Shown one piece after another: positions 1 to 7,612 of a stretch of 16,334 nucleotides of DNA. The position numbers and the translations under genes are program-made. The stretch is taken from contig SLST01000402.1 of NCBI GenBank assembly GCA_007130265.1, positions 1 through 16,334 on the forward strand, given 5' to 3'. Numbering within the stretch: position 1 is the first letter of the stretch; every line of letters begins with the position of its first letter. The notes under the pieces are model-generated. The model was not told where the DNA came from. It ran no database searches and was given only the letters and a program-made list of their open reading frames with translations. Source of the DNA: Spirochaetales bacterium (lineage in GTDB: Bacteria; Spirochaetota; Spirochaetia; DSM-27196; SLST01).

Positions 1-55
1 GCTGAAACAGGTCTATCAGATGGCAGGACGAGCCGCGGGAGGTCGAGATGGCTGA
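1..55 (+). CDS. flhB: FlhB, C-terminal end only (flagellar export gate subunit)
   Basis: Only the last 17 codons are inside the window, read in the frame starting at base 2 and ending at TGA 53-55. The tail reads LKQVYQMAGRAAGGRDG. The segment with LKQVYQMAGR fits the usual end of FlhB, where a KVYR/VYRL-type sequence closes the cytoplasmic domain. The frame overlaps the flhA start by 8 nt, and flhB directly before flhA is the common order in flagellar operons. FlhB is the autocleaving membrane subunit of the flagellar type III export gate that switches substrate from rod/hook to filament proteins. The identification rests on context plus this short tail, so it is strong but not proven; the domain that cleaves itself lies outside the window. 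Confidence 0.82.
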   Translation, partial: LKQVYQMAGRAAGGRDG

Positions 56-2132
56 TTTCCAGTCCGTGCTGAGCAATGCCTTTCTGCGGCGCCGGAGTGA
101 CGTGCTGGTCGCCGTGGGTGTGATCGCGGTAGTGATGATGCTCATCATCCCCCTGCCGACCGTGCTGCTCGACGGGTTCATGTCGCTGAACATCGTCCTG
201 AGTCTGCTAGTGATCCTGATCGTGCTCTACACGTCGAACGCTCTCGAGTTCAGCGTCTTCCCGACGTTGCTTCTCGTCGCTACTGTCTTCGGGCTCGCGC
301 TGAATGTTTCCTCCACGCGGCTCATCCTCACCCAGGGAGCGGACTTCCGCGGGCGGATCGTGATCGCGTTCGGCAATTTCGTCGTCGGTACGACCGGCAC
401 TGAGGGACTCGTTGTCGGGATCATTATCTTTCTGATCCTGATCGCCGTGCAGTTCATCGTGATCACGAAGGGTGCGACACGCGTCGCCGAGGTCGCCGCA
501 CGCTTCACGCTCGATGCCCTGCCCGGCAAGCAGATGGCCATCGAAGCGGAGTACAACTCCGGCGCCATCACCGAGGAGGTTGCGGCGAAGCGAAAGAACG
601 ATCTCGAGCGCGAAGTGGACTTCTACGGAGCCATGGACGGCGCGAGCAAGTTCGTCAGCGGGAACGTCAAGGTCGGGATCCTTATCACCGTCATCAACAT
701 CGTGGGCGGTATCGTCGTCGGCGTCACGCTGCACGGAGAGTCGCTCGCCGCCGCGGCCGACACCTACATCCGTTTCGCCGTCGGTGACGGATTGGTGACG
801 CAGTTTCCAGCGCTGCTGATTTCCACGGCGACCGGCATCATCGTGACACGCGCGATTTCCGACGGCTCCTTCGGTGAGGACATCACCGAGCAGTTCACCC
901 GCCAGAGCCGCATCTACTGGATCGTCGCGGCGTTCCTGTTCGGGATCGCCTTTCTGCCCGGCTTCCCCTGGTACGTTCTGCTGCCGCTCTCCGCGGCGAG
1001 CGCCTTTCTCGCGTACCGGTTGGGCCACCGACAGGTGCAGGAAGAGGCTCGCACCAAGGAGGCTGCCACGGCTCAGACGCACGAAGCGCCCGCCGAGATC
1101 TCCCCGGTCGCACCGCTCGATCCGCTGTCGCTCGAGCTCGGCTACGGTCTGGTGCCGCTTGTGGATCGCGATAAGGGCGCTGAGCTCCTCGACCGGGTGA
1201 CGAGGATCCGTCGAGAGATGGCCCTCGATCTCGGACTCGTGGTGCCTCGTATCCGAATCATCGACAACATGCGCCTCGAGCCGAGCGAGTACAGCTTCAA
1301 GATTCGCGGCACGGAGGTCGGCCGCGGTACGATCCGTATGGGTAGCTTTCTCGCGATCAACCCGGGCAACGTCACGGAGGAGGTCCCCGGCGAGCGTACG
1401 ACCGACCCGGCCTTCGGGCTACCGGCGATGTGGATCACTGAGGACGTGCGCGACCGCGCCGAACGAGCCGGGTATACCGTGGTCGACTCTCCGTCGATCA
1501 TCGCCACGCATCTGACCGAGATCATCAAGCACCACGCAGCAGACATTCTCGGGCGTCAGGAGGTCCGCAGCATGCTTGACGCGCTGAAGAAAGAGTACTC
1601 TGCGGTGGTCGACGATGTTCAGGGGGCGCTCTCACTCGGAGAGATACAGAAGGTTCTGCAGAAACTGCTCGCTGAACAGGTCTCGATTCGCAACCTGGTG
1701 GCGATTCTCGAGGCGCTTGCCGACTTCGCCTCGGTCAGCAAGGACCAGACCTTTCTCGTCGAGAAGGTCCGTCAGGCGCTCGCCCGACAGATCTGTCTCC
1801 AGTACGTCGACGATGAGCGCACGATTCACGTCATGACAATCGATCCTGGACTGGAACGAGGGCTGGTGGAGTCGCGGGTTGAGACCGCCGGCGGTGCGGT
1901 ACCAGCGCTCTCGCCGGACGTGCAGCGCAAATGGATTAATTCACTCATGAACGCCGTGCGGAACGTGCAGCAGGTCGGGCATGTACCGGTGGTGCTCTGC
2001 TCGGAGGCGGCGCGACCGCTTGTCAAGATGAGCGCGCGACGGGAGATTCCAGATCTCGTCGTGCTATCGGTGCCCGAGATCGTCCCGGATGTCCGGATCG
2101 AGGCGCTCGCAGAGATAAGGATTGAGGAGTGA
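48..2132 (+). CDS. flhA: FlhA, flagellar type III export gate protein
   Basis: A 694-aa protein, the usual FlhA length. The N-terminal half (about residues 18-325) holds roughly eight hydrophobic segments, for example 18-36, 70-90, 119-139, 207-227, 289-307 and 309-324. The family signature lies between the fourth and fifth at residues 145-163 (TRVAEVAARFTLDALPGKQ). A charged linker (327-355) leads to the soluble C-terminal domain (about 356-694), which forms the cytoplasmic ring that receives chaperone-substrate complexes. FlhA couples the proton motive force to export of rod, hook and filament subunits. The ATG at 48 has a good ribosome site, GGGAGG at 37-42, and overlaps the end of flhB, so the two are probably translationally coupled. 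The stop at 2130-2132 precedes the flhF ATG by 2 nt. No key segment is missing. Confidence 0.98.
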   Translation: MADFQSVLSNAFLRRRSDVLVAVGVIAVVMMLIIPLPTVLLDGFMSLNIVLSLLVILIVLYTSNALEFSVFPTLLLVATVFGLALNVSSTRLILTQGADFRGRIVIAFGNFVVGTTGTEGLVVGIIIFLILIAVQFIVITKGATRVAEVAARFTLDALPGKQMAIEAEYNSGAITEEVAAKRKNDLEREVDFYGAMDGASKFVSGNVKVGILITVINIVGGIVVGVTLHGESLAAAADTYIRFAVGDGLVTQFPALLISTATGIIVTRAISDGSFGEDITEQFTRQSRIYWIVAAFLFGIAFLPGFPWYVLLPLSAASAFLAYRLGHRQVQEEARTKEAATAQTHEAPAEISPVAPLDPLSLELGYGLVPLVDRDKGAELLDRVTRIRREMALDLGLVVPRIRIIDNMRLEPSEYSFKIRGTEVGRGTIRMGSFLAINPGNVTEEVPGERTTDPAFGLPAMWITEDVRDRAERAGYTVVDSPSIIATHLTEIIKHHAADILGRQEVRSMLDALKKEYSAVVDDVQGALSLGEIQKVLQKLLAEQVSIRNLVAILEALADFASVSKDQTFLVEKVRQALARQICLQYVDDERTIHVMTIDPGLERGLVESRVETAGGAVPALSPDVQRKWINSLMNAVRNVQQVGHVPVVLCSEAARPLVKMSARREIPDLVVLSVPEIVPDVRIEALAEIRIEE
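2124..2129 (+). promoter_or_regulatory. Ribosome binding site that sets the flhF start
   Basis: GAGGAG at 2124-2129 lies 5 nt before ATG 2135. It overlaps the in-frame GTG at 2129, which therefore cannot be the start using this site. The motif is inside the last codons of flhA, so flhF translation is likely coupled to flhA. Confidence 0.75.
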
Positions 2133-2134
2133 AC

Positions 2135-3358
2135 ATGGAGTACTTTGTCGAGCAGGCATCGACGCACCGTGAGGCGGAAGAGAAGATCCGACTGAAGTAC
2201 GGCGAGCATGCCCGCATCATGCACCATCGGTCGGTCCGGCTGGGGGGGATCTTCGGGCTGTTCAGCCGTGAAGGCGTCGAGGTGACCGGCTACTTCTCAC
2301 ACGAGCCGCGGCGCAAGACGGCCGGACCTTCGTCGCCCCCGCTCCCGGCACACACTCAGACTGCTGATCCGACAACGGACGGAAGCGGAGGTGCGCCGGG
2401 GCGCTCGCTCGAGGACGAGAAGAAGCGATTACTCGAACTCATGCGCGGCGGCGACAAGACCATGGAGACGGTCCTGTTGGAGCTGCGCAGCCTTCGCGAG
2501 TCGATAGACGGCGGAAAGGAGGATCCGCATCCGACGATCACCGAGATTCGCTCCCGGCTCGAGGACAATGACTTTGCCCCCGGCTATGTTCGGGCGATGA
2601 TCGAGCGTTTGAAGCGTGAGCTTTCGTTGGATGAGCTTGCCGATCGGGAAGCCGTCCATCGGACGGTGGTCGAGTGGATTGGCGAGTCGATCCGAGTCCA
2701 CGAACCGAGGAGCAGCGGCAAGCCGGAGATATTCGTGCTCGTTGGGCCGACGGGAGTAGGCAAAACAACGACCATCGCGAAACTCGCGGCGATGTACGGG
2801 CTCGAGCGAGGTGGAAAGGGACGGGACATTCGGATACTGACGATCGACAACTACCGGATTGGAGCGAGGCAGCAGATCGAGACCTACGGGCAGATCATGG
2901 ATGTTCCGGTCTCATTCGTAGAGTCGGCCGACGACATGCGAAAGTACCTCGCACTCTACCAGGATGCTGATATCATTTTCGTCGATACGATAGGCAAGAG
3001 CCCTCGCGACTTTCGCAAGCTCGGAGAGATGAACGAGTTGCTCGCGATGTGCGGCGGGCGCGCGCGGGTGCATCTGGCGATCAGCGCTACGACGAAAACG
3101 TGCGACGTCGCGGAGATCACGACGCAGTTCGAGCCGTTCAAGTATGAGGCCGTCGTGGTAACGAAGATGGATGAGACGACGCGTGCCGGGAACATCATCA
3201 GCGTTCTTGCAGAACGCGCGAAACCGATATCGTTCATCACTGATGGACAGCGGGTTCCGCAAGACATAGAGCGTGCGACCCGGATTCGCCTGCTAATGCA
3301 GCTCGAGGGGTTCTTGGTCTCTCGAACGGCACTCGAAAAGCGCTTTGCAGTCGCGTAG
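2135..3358 (+). CDS. flhF: FlhF, SRP-type GTPase for flagellar placement
   Basis: A 407-aa protein from ATG 2135. The N-terminal basic region (about 1-60, opening MEYFVEQAST) has the usual FlhF form. A low-complexity Pro/Thr-rich linker (about 60-95) and a helical N-domain (about 95-185) follow. The GTPase G domain starts near 198: P-loop GPTGVGKTTT at 204-213, TIDNYRIGA near 237-245, the G3 region VDTIGKSPRD at 283-292 and TKMDE at 343-347. FlhF belongs to the SRP GTPase family with Ffh and FtsY and recruits the first basal-body parts to the right cell position. In spirochaetes it is linked to placing flagella near the cell ends. It sits directly before flhG, whose product stimulates its GTPase. 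Two oddities: the G3 motif is DTIG rather than the common DTAG, and a run of seven G lies in codons near residue 37. Confidence 0.97.
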   Translation: MEYFVEQASTHREAEEKIRLKYGEHARIMHHRSVRLGGIFGLFSREGVEVTGYFSHEPRRKTAGPSSPPLPAHTQTADPTTDGSGGAPGRSLEDEKKRLLELMRGGDKTMETVLLELRSLRESIDGGKEDPHPTITEIRSRLEDNDFAPGYVRAMIERLKRELSLDELADREAVHRTVVEWIGESIRVHEPRSSGKPEIFVLVGPTGVGKTTTIAKLAAMYGLERGGKGRDIRILTIDNYRIGARQQIETYGQIMDVPVSFVESADDMRKYLALYQDADIIFVDTIGKSPRDFRKLGEMNELLAMCGGRARVHLAISATTKTCDVAEITTQFEPFKYEAVVVTKMDETTRAGNIISVLAERAKPISFITDGQRVPQDIERATRIRLLMQLEGFLVSRTALEKRFAVA

Positions 3359-3361
3359 TAT

Positions 3362-3365
3362 GGAG
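3362..3365 (+). promoter_or_regulatory. Ribosome binding site that sets the flhG start
   Basis: GGAG at 3362-3365 lies 6 nt before ATG 3372. Two upstream in-frame candidates, TTG 3345 inside flhF and ATG 3360, lack such a site. The 3372 start also places the conserved DQAxxLR motif at the protein's N-terminus, as expected. Confidence 0.7.
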
Positions 3366-3371
3366 TTGACG

Positions 3372-4241
3372 ATGGCAGACCAAGCAGAGACCCTTCGTGA
3401 GATGATGCGGAACCACGGCGGCGCCGGGAGTCCCGGCGGGAAGACGCGGATCATCACGATCGCAAGCGGCAAGGGCGGGGTCGGAAAGACCAATATCTCG
3501 ACGAATCTCGCGCTCGCTTACGGAAAGCTCGGCAAGAAAGTGATCCTGATGGACGCTGATCTGGGGCTCGCGAACGTGAACGTCGTACTCGGTATCATCC
3601 CGAAGTACAACCTCTATCATCTGATTCGCAAACAGAAGTCGATGAGGGAGATCATCATGGATACCAACTACGGTATCCAGATAGTCGCCGGGGCGAGTGG
3701 CTTTGCGAAGATCGCCAACCTCGACGAGGAGGAGCGGCAGAACTTCATCACCGAGCTCTCAGAACTCGCAACCGCCGATGTCATCATTATCGATACGAGC
3801 GCCGGAGTCTCGAATAACGTGCTTTCCTTCATCGCGGCCGCCGATGAGGCGATCATCGTGACGACCCCCGAACCGACAGCAATCACCGATGCCTACGGGA
3901 TCATCAAAATCATCGCGACTGAGATCGATAACCTTGGTCTCTCGCTGAAGCTGATCGTCAACCGGGTGAAGAGCGTGACCGAAGGGAAGAAGGTTGCCGA
4001 ACGGGTGATCAGTATAGCGAACCAGTTCCTCAACCTGAAGGTCGACTATCTCGGCTGCGTGTACGAGGACCCGGCCGTTCATCAATCGGTGCTCAAACAG
4101 CGGCCGTTTCTCGTCAGTGACCCGAAGGGAAAAGCGTCGGTGTCCGTTCAGCACATCGTCAGCAGGCTGGAGAAGATCGAGTACCGGGAGGGTGGCGGTA
4201 TCGGGCAGTTCATACGGAAGCTCTTCGGGAGCTCAGCTTGA
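3372..4241 (+). CDS. flhG: FlhG (FleN/YlxH), MinD-type ATPase controlling flagellar number
   Basis: A 289-aa ParA/MinD-family ATPase. The N-terminal peptide MADQAETLR carries the DQAxxLR motif (residues 3-9) that in FlhG activates the FlhF GTPase. A deviant Walker A, GKGGVGKT, lies at 33-40; the MDADLG switch-I region at 60-65; the DTSAG Walker B/switch-II region at 141-145. The C-terminal end (IGQFIRKLFGS, near 277-287) looks like the amphipathic membrane-targeting helix of MinD-like proteins. FlhG limits flagellar number by switching between an ATP-bound membrane dimer and a cytosolic monomer and by acting on FlhF. The gene starts 13 nt after the flhF stop, and a 38-nt gap, the largest in the operon, follows it. 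All motifs are intact. Confidence 0.97.
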   Translation: MADQAETLREMMRNHGGAGSPGGKTRIITIASGKGGVGKTNISTNLALAYGKLGKKVILMDADLGLANVNVVLGIIPKYNLYHLIRKQKSMREIIMDTNYGIQIVAGASGFAKIANLDEEERQNFITELSELATADVIIIDTSAGVSNNVLSFIAAADEAIIVTTPEPTAITDAYGIIKIIATEIDNLGLSLKLIVNRVKSVTEGKKVAERVISIANQFLNLKVDYLGCVYEDPAVHQSVLKQRPFLVSDPKGKASVSVQHIVSRLEKIEYREGGGIGQFIRKLFGSSA

Positions 4242-4250
4242 CGGCCTATG

Positions 4251-4259
4251 TGCTATTAT
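4251..4259 (+). promoter_or_regulatory. Possible extended -10 promoter in the gap after flhG
   Basis: The sequence TGCTATTAT has the form TGn plus a -10 hexamer (TATTAT at 4254-4259). It stands out as AT-rich in GC-rich surroundings, in the only sizeable gap of the operon. A start near 4265-4267 would give a leader of about 14 nt before ATG 4280, with AGGG at 4269-4272 as ribosome site. No -35 stands at a proper distance; TTGACG at 4238-4243 is only 10 nt away. This would give a second input into the sigma-factor gene. It is a guess from motif and position. Confidence 0.3.
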
Positions 4260-4279
4260 CTACCCTGTAGGGCAGCACC

Positions 4280-4864
4280 ATGAGGTTCGATTGGCGCGTG
4301 AGTGCAGGTGCCGCGGGTGCGGCGTTCTTCCTCTCTCTGATGGCCGGGCTTGTGAGTGGTGTGCCTTTCGCCACGCTTCTTGTTCGCGCATTCGTTGGTG
4401 CGGTGGTCTTCGCCGCCGGAGCGATAGCTATTTCGTACGTCGTGGACAAGTACCTGCCCGACCTCAAGGCGACGGGAACACGCGCTTCGGACGAGAGTGG
4501 GAATATGGTTGACATCGTGGTCGACGACCCCATGGATGACGACGTCGCGACGCAGGAGTTCGAGCTCGACGAAAGCGACGGTGACGACGATGGCGAGGAG
4601 ATTGACAGTGGGGAGGTCGCTGAGCTCGAGACAGCCGGTGATGGGACGGAAGAGGAAGACGTCGAGGTGGTCGACGAAGCCGCTGAGCTGGAGGAAGCCC
4701 CCGACGCCGAGCTCCCGGGCAGGCTCCCGGACATAGAGGGATTGTCCGACGGTTTTTCCGGTGGTCATGCTGAGGTCGAGGACGGCGAGGTTTCCGGTCG
4801 CTCGGGCGACGACCCGAGTTTGATGGCGCGTGCGGTCCGCACGGTCCTGAAGCGAGAGGAATAG
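4280..4864 (+). CDS. Acidic membrane protein of the flagellar operon, function unknown
   Basis: A 194-aa protein I cannot assign to a characterised family. Two hydrophobic segments lie at about 7-27 and 33-56, separated by a short turn, and both ends are probably cytoplasmic. The rest is strongly acidic and low in complexity (about 70-172, rich in Asp and Glu). A short C-terminal segment, DDPSLMARAVRTVLKREE (177-194), looks folded or helical. A short motif after the membrane part (ESGNMVDIVVDD, 71-82) and the C-terminal segment resemble what I recall of hypothetical proteins at the same place in Treponema flagellar operons; this is memory, not a search. ATG 4280 has AGGG at 4269-4272 in front, and fliA starts 12 nt after its stop. 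A flagellar role is inferred only from position. The acidic tail could bind basic partners or be a disordered spacer. Confidence 0.85.
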   Translation: MRFDWRVSAGAAGAAFFLSLMAGLVSGVPFATLLVRAFVGAVVFAAGAIAISYVVDKYLPDLKATGTRASDESGNMVDIVVDDPMDDDVATQEFELDESDGDDDGEEIDSGEVAELETAGDGTEEEDVEVVDEAAELEEAPDAELPGRLPDIEGLSDGFSGGHAEVEDGEVSGRSGDDPSLMARAVRTVLKREE

Positions 4865-4876
4865 GGAAGGGGAGTC

Positions 4877-5665
4877 ATGGGAGACAACCTCCTGGCAGAC
4901 AAGACCGAAGAAGAGCTCTGGCGGATCTACCAGAAGACGCGCGACTCGGATGTGCGTGATCGACTCGTTGAGCAGTATGCGCCACTTGTCAAGTACGTCG
5001 CCGGCAAGGTTGCCGTCGGCATGCCTCATAACGTCGAGTTTGATGATCTCGTTGGTTACGGTGTGTTTGGCCTTTTCGACGCGGTCGAGAAGTTCGATCC
5101 GGACAAGCATGTCAAGTTCAAGACCTACGCGGTGACCCGGATACGCGGGGCCATTTTCGATGAGCTGCGTTCGATCGACTGGGTGCCGAGATCCGTTCGC
5201 CAGAAGAGTCGTGAGATTGAGGAGAGTGTTCGACGGCTCGAGAGCTCGCTCGGACGCGCAGCCAGCGACGCGGAGATTGCGAAAGAGATGGGGATGTCCG
5301 CGAGAGAGTTCGAGAAGACGATGCTGAAGATATCGGCGACGTCCATCCTGAGCCTGAACGACGTCTGGTACACCGGTGAAGACAGCGACAAGGTTTCCAT
5401 TGCCGACAGCATCGAGAGTCCCGATAGCCTGAATCCGGACGTCATCGTCGAGAAGGACGAGATCAAACGTGTCATCATGGAAGCGATCCAGGAGCTTCCG
5501 GACAAGGAGAAGAAGGTCCTGGTGCTCTATTACTACGAGGATCTGACCCTCAAGGAGATCGGCCAGGTTCTCGAGGTTACCGAGTCACGCGTGTCTCAGC
5601 TGCACACCAAGGCGATCATGCGATTGCGGGCGAAGCTCACCAACATCAAGAAGGGAATCATGTAG
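4877..5665 (+). CDS. fliA: Flagellar sigma factor FliA/WhiG (sigma-28 family)
   Basis: A 262-aa sigma-70-family protein of the FliA/SigD/WhiG group, of usual length. Region 2 spans about 25-105: the core-binding segment DDLVGYGVFGLFDAVEKFDP at 56-75 and the -10 recognition part around FKTYAVTRIRGAIFDELR (81-98), followed by the WVPRSVR hinge. Region 3 spans about 110-165. Region 4 (about 195-256) has the helix-turn-helix LTLKEIGQVLEVTESRVSQ (223-241) for -35 recognition. It directs RNA polymerase to late flagellar, motility and chemotaxis promoters and is usually held by the anti-sigma factor FlgM until hook completion; no flgM is visible here. The start has AAGGGGAG-type sequence just before ATG 4877. 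The stop is 1 nt before fapA, so the two are tightly coupled. Confidence 0.97.
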   Translation: MGDNLLADKTEEELWRIYQKTRDSDVRDRLVEQYAPLVKYVAGKVAVGMPHNVEFDDLVGYGVFGLFDAVEKFDPDKHVKFKTYAVTRIRGAIFDELRSIDWVPRSVRQKSREIEESVRRLESSLGRAASDAEIAKEMGMSAREFEKTMLKISATSILSLNDVWYTGEDSDKVSIADSIESPDSLNPDVIVEKDEIKRVIMEAIQELPDKEKKVLVLYYYEDLTLKEIGQVLEVTESRVSQLHTKAIMRLRAKLTNIKKGIM

Positions 5666-5666
5666 C

Positions 5667-7610
5667 ATGGTTACCCTTGACCAGATTCAGTCGTACATGA
5701 GGGAGCAGCTCTCGCAGGACGAGGGGAAGGCCGTCACGGTCTCCGGGGAGACACTCGAAGATGCGCTCGAGCAGGCGTCGGTAGAGTTGGGCCTGCCGAT
5801 GAAACGGGTCGAGTACGAGGTGCTGGAGCGCGGAACCCGAGGCATGATGGGCGTTGGACGCAAGCCCTTTCTGATTCTCGCCTATCCGACTCAGCAGAGA
5901 ACGGGCGACGATGCCGAGGAGTCGAGTCCCGAGATCGACCTGTCGCTGCTGGCTGAAGAGGAAGTCGATTCGGATCGCGATGGTGAGGTCTTTGTCCGTC
6001 TGACGCCGGACGGGATCATGCTCAAGGTCACGAAGCCCGTGGGCGACGGCACGAAGGCGACCGAACGTCAGGCGATGGAGAAGCTCCTCGAGCGGGTCGA
6101 CGACGGAATCGACAAGGGACGTGTCGCGAAGGCGGTCAAGCTTGCACAGGGAGAGTTCATCAAGGTCGGCGACTTTGAGTACGACCCCTCGGCCGACGCA
6201 TCTCTATCGGTGGAACTCGCCGATAACGAGATGAAGGCGTATCTCAAGGCGTACCCACCGGGAGACGGCGGAGCGGACCCGAGTTTCGAGCAGATTGTGT
6301 CATTCCTGCGGATGAACGGTGTCGTGGAAGGGATCGACGAGGAGACCGTTCAGAGGTTCTCCGACGATCCGCGGTACCGTGACGCGGTGCTCGTCGCGGT
6401 CGGTACGCCGGCGAAGAACGGCCCTGACGCACAGGTGCGGTACAGCTTTGAGCTTGATCTGAGCCACGTGAAACTCAAAGAGACGAACGGCAGAGTGGAT
6501 TTCAAAGAGCTCAACCTCGTCCAGAACGTTGTGCAGGGGCAGGCCCTCGCCAGGAAGGAACCGGCACAGCGGGGTGAGCCGGGTCGCACCGTTGGGGGAC
6601 GGCTGCTGCCGGCGAATGACGGAAAAGACGTGGAGCTTCCGATCGGGAAGAACGTTCGGCTCAGCGAGGACGGGAAGACCGCGATAGCTGAGATCAACGG
6701 TCAGGTCGTGATAAGTGCCGGGAAGATATCTGTGGAGCCGGTTCATGTGATCAACGGCGATGTGAACCTTCGGACCGGTAATGTTCTTTTTCTCGGGACG
6801 GTCCTCGTCAAGGGCAACGTGGACGACGGCTTCACCGTAAAGGCTGCCGGCAACATCGAGGTGATGGGCAACGTCGGGAGGAGCAACCTCGACGCCGAAG
6901 GAGATATAATCGTGCACCAGGGAGTGGCCGGCAAGAACAGCGGGACGATCCGTTGCGGTCGCAGCCTATGGTCCAAATTTATCGAGAATGCCCGGGTCGA
7001 AGCCGGCGATCTGGTCGTCGTCTCGGACGGGATAATGAGCTCGACGGTGCTCTCCGATCGCAAGATTATCTGCAAGGGCAAGCGGGCGAGCATTGTCGGC
7101 GGACAGGTGAAAGCCGTTGAGGAGATCAATGCGAAAAGCCTTGGATCGGTGTCGGGCAGCGAAACGGTACTCGAGGTCGGCTACGATCCCAAACGGAAGG
7201 AGAAGCTTGGCGCCATAGAGGAGAAGCGTGATTCGTGCAACCACCAGCTCGAAGACGTGAAGCTCAACATGAGCACGATCGAGAGTCTCGTCAAGTCAGG
7301 ACGACCGGTGTCTCCAGAGAAGAAAGCGTACTACCAGGAGCTGAAAGAGAAGCGGGTTGCACTCGAAGGCGAGTTCAAGAAGATCGAGCGGGAGGCCGAG
7401 GAGCTGCGAGAGTACCTTGACGGACTCAAGGTCTCAGGGCGAGTCTCTGCATCGGGAACCGTGTACCCGGGAGTTCGCGTCAGTATCAAGGATGCCTATC
7501 TCGAGGTTCGCAACGAGTTCAAGGCCGTTACATTTGTGTCCGACAAAGGCATAGTGAAGGTCACGAAGTACGAAGAGACCGATGAGGATGTGACTGTCGG
7601 GCGGAGGTGA
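5667..7610 (+). CDS. fapA: FapA family protein (DUF342) with N-terminal Jag-N domain
   Basis: A 647-aa soluble protein. Residues about 20-72 look like a Jag-N domain (VSGETLEDALEQASVELGL, then EYEVLERGTRGMMGVG), the small front domain of the RNA-binding protein Jag/KhpB. An acidic linker (75-105) follows. Residues about 106-300 form the FapA N-terminal region. About 310-505 is the DUF342 core, with repeated short Gly-rich strands suggesting a parallel beta helix (GDVNLRTGNVLFLG, GNIEVMGNVG, GDIIVHQGVAGK). A charged coiled coil spans about 507-588, and a last strand region 590-635 includes GRVSASGTVYPGV. FapA proteins are linked to flagellar assembly in Vibrio and often occur in flagellar operons, but their biochemistry is poorly known. 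The ATG lies 1 nt after the fliA stop, with AAGGG at 5651-5655 in front. The stop overlaps the ribosome site of the next gene. Confidence 0.92.
   Translation: MVTLDQIQSYMREQLSQDEGKAVTVSGETLEDALEQASVELGLPMKRVEYEVLERGTRGMMGVGRKPFLILAYPTQQRTGDDAEESSPEIDLSLLAEEEVDSDRDGEVFVRLTPDGIMLKVTKPVGDGTKATERQAMEKLLERVDDGIDKGRVAKAVKLAQGEFIKVGDFEYDPSADASLSVELADNEMKAYLKAYPPGDGGADPSFEQIVSFLRMNGVVEGIDEETVQRFSDDPRYRDAVLVAVGTPAKNGPDAQVRYSFELDLSHVKLKETNGRVDFKELNLVQNVVQGQALARKEPAQRGEPGRTVGGRLLPANDGKDVELPIGKNVRLSEDGKTAIAEINGQVVISAGKISVEPVHVINGDVNLRTGNVLFLGTVLVKGNVDDGFTVKAAGNIEVMGNVGRSNLDAEGDIIVHQGVAGKNSGTIRCGRSLWSKFIENARVEAGDLVVVSDGIMSSTVLSDRKIICKGKRASIVGGQVKAVEEINAKSLGSVSGSETVLEVGYDPKRKEKLGAIEEKRDSCNHQLEDVKLNMSTIESLVKSGRPVSPEKKAYYQELKEKRVALEGEFKKIEREAEELREYLDGLKVSGRVSASGTVYPGVRVSIKDAYLEVRNEFKAVTFVSDKGIVKVTKYEETDEDVTVGRR
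7603..7607 (+). promoter_or_regulatory. Strong ribosome binding site for the GTG-started gene at 7613
   Basis: GGAGG at 7603-7607, within GGAGGTGATC (near-perfect complement of the 16S 3' end), lies 5 nt before GTG 7613. It contains the other in-frame GTG at 7607, ruling that out as start, and overlaps the fapA stop at 7608-7610. Confidence 0.8.
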
Positions 7611-7612
7611 TC

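Noticed and set aside
207..1082. Minus-strand open frame opposite flhA (291 codons)
   Set aside because: It is opposite the highly conserved FlhA membrane domain, has odd composition (Asp, Glu, Arg rich) and no ribosome site or operon context.
4238..4243. TTGACG as a -35 box after flhG
   Set aside because: It is 10 nt from TATTAT, too close, and a -10 placed 17 nt away would read TACCCT. It also encodes the end of flhG.
4266..4279. Short CCCT/AGGG inverted repeat before ATG 4280
   Set aside because: It has a 4-bp arm with a 2-nt loop, too tight to fold; the AGGG is better read as the ribosome site.
4256..5110. Minus-strand open frame opposite the acidic membrane protein and fliA (284 codons)
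   Set aside because: It covers parts of two plus-strand genes and a junction, with no recognisable domain; taken as a shadow.
6219..6226. GCCGATAA, an exact sigma-28 type -10 element, inside fapA
   Set aside because: No TAAA-like -35 stands 15 nt upstream (ATCT there), and the sequence simply encodes part of the FapA protein.
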